Source: Saccharomyces mikatae IFO 1815
Lineage: Eukaryota; Ascomycota; Saccharomycetes; Saccharomycetales; Saccharomycetaceae
Direction: 5' to 3'
Assembly: GCF_947241705.1 (NCBI RefSeq)
Contig: NC_079267.1
Span: 894,501-958,500 of the forward strand
DNA: 64,000 bases
Position numbers and translations under genes: made by a program. Within the stretch, counting starts at the first letter, position 1. Each line of letters begins with the position of its first letter. Of this stretch, positions 60,035 to 64,000 are shown in pieces. The notes beneath the pieces were generated by a model. The model was not told the DNA's origin and made no database searches. It was given only the letters and a program-made list of their open reading frames with translations.

Positions 60035-62119
60035 TCACTCTTCTTCACTTTCACTACTCACATCGTCATCTGAAGATGAGGAAAACCCATTATGTGCAGT
60101 GCTTTGAACTTGGCCGGGGGAGCCGTTTTGGCTCAAGGGTGATGCGCTATCTAGGATTGCCAGTTTATTTTTTATTTTTTCTATCTGTCTACTTTGCTCT
60201 TCTTGGCTTAATGCCTTAGATCTTCTCTTCCTACTGCCCGCATTTGTGGGCGACAAGGACGATGTATCTCGAGTAATACTGGAAGCACCATCTAGCCCGT
60301 TAGAAGTGCTAGAGGAACTTCCGTATTGTCTAAAAAAGGTGTTGTAGAGTGTTAGAATGGTATAATTATCCAAAGTGTCGAGGTCCAGTTCTACTTCATC
60401 GTCTTCAGAAATATTAGGCATGGATTTTTTAATTATGTCAATGGCTCTTTCTAATTTTGAAGTAGGCAAATCGTTGATTCTCTCGGTGATGATACGTTTC
60501 ATATCATACGTCACTACTGTTTTTAGTTTATTCTTTTTATCTCGCCTACCCTTGGAAGAAGCGCTTTTGGATCCACTTCTTCCCTTTGATCTTTTACCAC
60601 GCTTCTTTGATCCACGTGCTAACCGCCTCTCCTTTCTTATTTTCTCCAGTTCTTGCTTTTTTAACTGCTGCAGCTCTACTTTCATTCTTGCAAGTTGTTC
60701 TTCTAGATATTGAATGGCTGGGTTTGTAATTATGGTTTCATCGATGTCGGATTCCGAGTATTCGGATTCATAATCATCGTAATCACCTTGGTTCCTCGAA
60801 TCTTCGTCGGAGTCATAATCATCCAAATTAGGTCTGTCTGCCCATTTGGAATTAAATACTTCTTCTAGACGATGGCCCATCATATTGACGATTGTACCGT
60901 CTGGATTGAATGTGTAGCAGTTTTTAAAAACCAACCTCACGTCCCTCTCGAAATCATCCATCGTCTGATACTCCCAGTCATTCAATTTCTTGGCGACTGT
61001 ACCCAAATCCATTGGCTCTTTAACATAGTCAAAATAAGTGGGCAAATTCATAGAAACTGGGTCTACGGGTTCCAAAAATGGGTAGTTATAGGAAGCATGC
61101 TTTTTAGCCATCAATTCTTTGAGCACACTCTGACAAAATTTCATCGCTTGCTGCAATCTTTTGGATTTAGGTTTTTTCGATTCAAATGGATAGATATCCT
61201 TTGATTTCGGAGGGTGAATAGTCCTTTTCGGCCTTCCATTATGAGTTTGGGCTCGTCTGATCACAATGGGGGCATCTTCTTGGGCACTAGACCGCCGCCC
61301 CTTGGTTATTACAGGTGGAGCATCCTTGGCAGGCATATTTAGCATATGCTTTTCGAAAGACGCCTGTATGTTTCTTGCCATCTGTGATATGCCCGCATTT
61401 GGGCCGTTGAACTTAATGCTATTGTTAACCATGAGGTTGAAATCTTCCGTAATTTGCTCGGGAACTTCATACGCACCTACGTTCAGCTTCCTCTCTATAG
61501 TAGATAAATCCATTGGCCTCTTTATGTAGTTAAAGTAAAAAGGAACATCCAACTTAACTGGGTCAACAGGTTGTAAAAAAGGTCTTGCATCCTTTAACCG
61601 CTTGACGGCTTTGACAGCTAACAAAGCATGCTTTTGTTGGTGTTTTGGTATTGGATCCTGGGGAAGGTTGTCCATATCAGGCTCTGGGGGAGGGGCTACT
61701 GCAGGCTCTTTCGGAACTTCTATCGGACGTTCTAGCTTGGAATCTTCGTCTGCAGTGGAATCTTTCAATCTGCCACCTTCTTCCTCTTCTTCCTTCTTTA
61801 GCCCTTTTTCTTTCTCTTCTGCATCCACACTGGTGGCGTTGTATGTATTTTCCTCATTAGCCGCTAAAGAGACACCTTCAATATTCTTGTTCTCTGCAAG
61901 CTGACTAGGTTCAGATGCGAGAGCGTCTCCATTTAGTCTGGCCTTTTTGACATGCAACTCATCATTTACTGGGGTAGTTTCCTCTGTAAGCCCAGTGGAG
62001 GAATCCTCGTTCTCATCTTGCTCTTGATCTATGGGCCTCTTTAGATTACTAGAAGAGTTGCTATTGACATTGTTACCATTGACATCCACATCGTTCTGAA
62101 CGGGTGTGATATCGGTCAT
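60035..62119 (-). CDS. BDF1: Bdf1, double-bromodomain BET protein
   Basis: BET-family reader of acetylated histone H4. It is associated with TFIID (standing in for the missing half of metazoan TAF1) and with the SWR1 complex, of which Swc7 (encoded in this window) is a subunit. 694 residues (S. cerevisiae about 686). Bromodomain 1 at about 155-265 includes the WPF-shelf counterpart ARPFLQPVDPVKLDVPFYF. Bromodomain 2 at about 320-430 includes YPFLEPVDPVSMNLPTYFDY. A basic region (about 500-530, RGSKKRGKRSKGRSGSKS) and the ET domain (about 537-600) follow, then a Ser/Asp/Glu-rich C-terminus. BDF2 is the paralogue; synteny favours BDF1. ATG complement of 62117-62119. Confidence 0.96.
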   Translation of the reverse strand: MTDITPVQNDVDVNGNNVNSNSSSNLKRPIDQEQDENEDSSTGLTEETTPVNDELHVKKARLNGDALASEPSQLAENKNIEGVSLAANEENTYNATSVDAEEKEKGLKKEEEEEGGRLKDSTADEDSKLERPIEVPKEPAVAPPPEPDMDNLPQDPIPKHQQKHALLAVKAVKRLKDARPFLQPVDPVKLDVPFYFNYIKRPMDLSTIERKLNVGAYEVPEQITEDFNLMVNNSIKFNGPNAGISQMARNIQASFEKHMLNMPAKDAPPVITKGRRSSAQEDAPIVIRRAQTHNGRPKRTIHPPKSKDIYPFESKKPKSKRLQQAMKFCQSVLKELMAKKHASYNYPFLEPVDPVSMNLPTYFDYVKEPMDLGTVAKKLNDWEYQTMDDFERDVRLVFKNCYTFNPDGTIVNMMGHRLEEVFNSKWADRPNLDDYDSDEDSRNQGDYDDYESEYSESDIDETIITNPAIQYLEEQLARMKVELQQLKKQELEKIRKERRLARGSKKRGKRSKGRSGSKSASSKGRRDKKNKLKTVVTYDMKRIITERINDLPTSKLERAIDIIKKSMPNISEDDEVELDLDTLDNYTILTLYNTFFRQYGSSSSTSNGLDGASSITRDTSSLSPTNAGSRKRRSKALSQEEQSRQIEKIKNKLAILDSASPLSQNGSPGQVQSTAHNGFSSSSDDDVSSESEEE

Positions 62120-62950
62120 TATGTACGTTTGTCAAAGCCGTTGAGATTCGACCGTTTTTTTAACTTGTTTACTGTGGCAAGAGAGAAAGTAACCAAGTGT
62201 TTTGGGAAAAAGCGACCCAGTAGGCAGAATTAAGGGACAGGAAAAACCCACTTTGTTTAAATACTTCGCGACGACGCGCGACAAGCGACGACGGCCGACG
62301 TTGTGAGTTTACGGAGCAAGCCTGAAGCAGCTACACACACAAAATGCGCGGGGCTACCGTCAAGGGGCACGGATGCAACATCTTCAAGAAAAAAGGTGCT
62401 GGGTAATGCAAACACGAATAGAGGTAAAACATTGTAATACGACCTTTCTGCGGCTAACAGCGTCCTGCAGTATGGAAACAAATATTGCAGAAGTGTAAAT
62501 CCCAGGGTCTCATACAAAACAGATATTAACTGTTTCAAAGCAGTTTATCAAGTAACTATTTGTTCACATACGGTAGCGTTGCGAGGATGACGGGTTTACC
62601 ATAGAGCCTATATCACAGTCGCGTTACCGGAAGGAAATGGCGTCGTTTTTTACATGCTAACTTTCTTTGTAGTTTACTTTACTAGAGGTTTCCTTAAGTA
62701 GTTTGATAGCACAAGTAGTTATGTTCATCCAAAATGCGATAATAGTCTTCCGAAGTCGTAAGATTTTCTCAGTATACTTTTCGCCGCAACTAACCTCTCA
62801 GCGGTACTTACTTTAGTTTTCTTGAACCCATACCTCACGTTAATGTAGGACACCTGTGCATTTCCAAGTCTCGTCCTGTAAAAAATGGAAAAGAAAGCGC
62901 GCTTACCTGTGAGTAATGGTTAATGGTACACGACTATTTGATTATACTAT
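62120..62950. promoter_or_regulatory. BDF1 promoter and DUS3 3' region
   Basis: 831 bases between two tandem minus-strand genes. A GC-rich patch at about 62265-62302 is built of CGACG/CGCG motifs (CGCGACGACGCGCGAC), resembling Rsc3/Rsc30 sites (CGCG cores) that open nucleosome-free regions. The dubious S. cerevisiae ORF YLR400W is annotated in this interval; I see no plus-strand frame of note here. No RNA gene is recognisable. Confidence 0.5.
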
Positions 62951-64000
62951 TTACGAGTCTCTGTTGGCATAAGAGTTGCTTTTATGTTTGGGAACAAATA
63001 CAAAGTTCGCATCAGTCTTACCGAAGAACAGATCACTTAATTTGATCCAATCATTGACATCTGTGCTACCCATCAGAGTTTCAAGTTCATCTCTTCCACA
63101 CCAATTTGGTGGCCTCTCATTCAGTTTGACCGGATATCTCTCACAAATGCCCATGGGTACATATCTATGAAAAAAAGACATGAACTCGCAAAAAAATCTG
63201 CGGCACTGGGAAATCCCATATTCGTCGGTACCCCAATGTTCCATGGAGAACTGTGCGTAATCTTTCAAGATATCTAATCTTTCAGCACTTGTCTTGTCTA
63301 AATACTGCTGTGATTCAACCTCTTCAAAAATCCACGGCTTTATCAGCGCTCCACGGGCAACCATGACACTATCGATATTTGCATTCCCGTTCAGGTAACG
63401 GTACCAATCTTCAAAATTGTTAATATCACCATTGCCGACAAATTGAATCCTATTCTTGGAATCCCTAGATTCCTTACCTTGCTCGGTTTCTTTGAATTCG
63501 GCTTCAGCAGATCTTAATGTGTCAGCCACTTGACTCACGTAGTCCCAATCCGCAGATTTAGTATATCTTTGTTGCCTAGATCTACCGTGTAAGGTAATTG
63601 CCGCCACTTCGGTTTCGTTAACGAGTCTTTTTACTAGCCCTTCTGCGATAGGGTGGCCTTCTTTTGTACCTGTTCTGATCTTTACAGTAATAGGAACATC
63701 GTTTGATACATAATTCATTGCATTTAAACAACGAATCATTCTTGCAGGGTTATCAAGTAGCGCACTGCCAGATCCTTGTCTATACAATAAGTCAATGGGA
63801 CAACCAGAGTTCAAATTAATTTCGCTAATATCGCTAACCGAATTCACAAGTGCCTCCGCTGCCTTCGCTGCCTGCCAGGCTTTGGAACAGGCCACTTGAA
63901 CACCAAATCCAGGCACTTCTGATCGATGAGCCTTAGGTAAAGCCCATTCTGAATTAGTCCCTTGAATCAAGGGAACGGCCAAAGCCATTTCAGAATACGT
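62951..64000 (-). CDS. DUS3: Dus3, tRNA dihydrouridine synthase (C-terminal part, cut by window edge)
   Basis: FMN-dependent reductase that makes dihydrouridine at position 47 of cytoplasmic tRNAs. The gene runs off the window; 349 residues and the stop codon are visible, of about 668 expected. The first Met in view follows the in-frame codons TYSE, so the reading frame clearly continues. Visible TIM-barrel parts: [40 protein letters not shown] with the catalytic Cys; [31 protein letters not shown]; the flavin-phosphate region [15 protein letters not shown]; and [17 protein letters not shown]. The N-terminal CCCH zinc fingers of the family would be outside. Confidence 0.95.
   Translation of the reverse strand, partial: TYSEMALAVPLIQGTNSEWALPKAHRSEVPGFGVQVACSKAWQAAKAAEALVNSVSDISEINLNSGCPIDLLYRQGSGSALLDNPARMIRCLNAMNYVSNDVPITVKIRTGTKEGHPIAEGLVKRLVNETEVAAITLHGRSRQQRYTKSADWDYVSQVADTLRSAEAEFKETEQGKESRDSKNRIQFVGNGDINNFEDWYRYLNGNANIDSVMVARGALIKPWIFEEVESQQYLDKTSAERLDILKDYAQFSMEHWGTDEYGISQCRRFFCEFMSFFHRYVPMGICERYPVKLNERPPNWCGRDELETLMGSTDVNDWIKLSDLFFGKTDANFVFVPKHKSNSYANRDS

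Noticed and set aside
62257-62538. 93-codon minus-strand frame upstream of BDF1
   Set aside because: Lies in a GC-rich promoter patch, shows no protein-like features and matches no remembered gene.

Overview
This 64 kb window is nuclear DNA of a budding yeast of the genus Saccharomyces. Evidence: short intergenic spacing, almost no introns, ATG starts, AT-rich spacers, and one gene after another that I recognise from the right arm of S. cerevisiae chromosome XII, in the same order and orientation (SSQ1/YLR369W through DUS3/YLR401C). The proteins are clearly not identical to the S. cerevisiae ones as I remember them: Ctf3 looks roughly four-fifths identical, Ssq1 higher. I therefore infer another sensu stricto species, not S. 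cerevisiae and probably not S. paradoxus. I cannot name it without an alignment. Gene names rest on remembered family sequences plus this unbroken synteny.

Layout, left to right. 0-9 kb: SSQ1 (+), ARC18 (-), ROM2 (+), ELO3 (+). 9-18 kb: VID22 (-), STP3 (+), PSY3 (-), FBP1 (-) with a gluconeogenic-type promoter, an intron-containing tRNA-Lys(UUU) (+), SEC61 (-). 18-30 kb: CSR1 (+), CTF3 (+), NAM2 (-), SMC6 (+). 29-39 kb: IKI3 (-), SWC7 (-), VAC14 (+), REH1 (-). 39-44 kb: RPS29A (+), a box H/ACA snoRNA (snR34, +), STE23 (-), ECM19 (+). 44-50 kb: CCW14 (+), ART10 (-), ATP10 (+), CST9/ZIP3 (+), COX8 (-). 50-64 kb: VPS33, AFG2, SKI2, BDF1 (all -) and the 3' part of DUS3 (-), cut by the window end.

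The genes are not an operon or a functional cluster. Themes recur by chance: mitochondria (SSQ1, NAM2, ATP10, COX8), chromosomes (SMC6, CTF3, PSY3, SWC7, VID22, BDF1, CST9), tRNA and ribosome biology (tRNA-Lys UUU, IKI3 whose complex modifies U34 of that tRNA, DUS3, REH1, AFG2, snR34, RPS29A), and cell-wall integrity (ROM2, CCW14). Many frames open upstream from GTG or TTG; I moved those starts to the first conserved ATG.

I saw no transposon, LTR, retroelement relic or horizontally acquired island. The observations most worth checking are a probable 5'-UTR intron in RPS29A, the unannotated-looking snR34 locus with its own promoter, species-specific blocks to upstream starts in IKI3, CST9 and ECM19, an out-of-frame AUG overlapping the CTF3 start, two small ATG-initiated membrane-type ORFs, and several regulatory motifs that fit the biology of their genes. 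I found nothing that I would call a new biological system.
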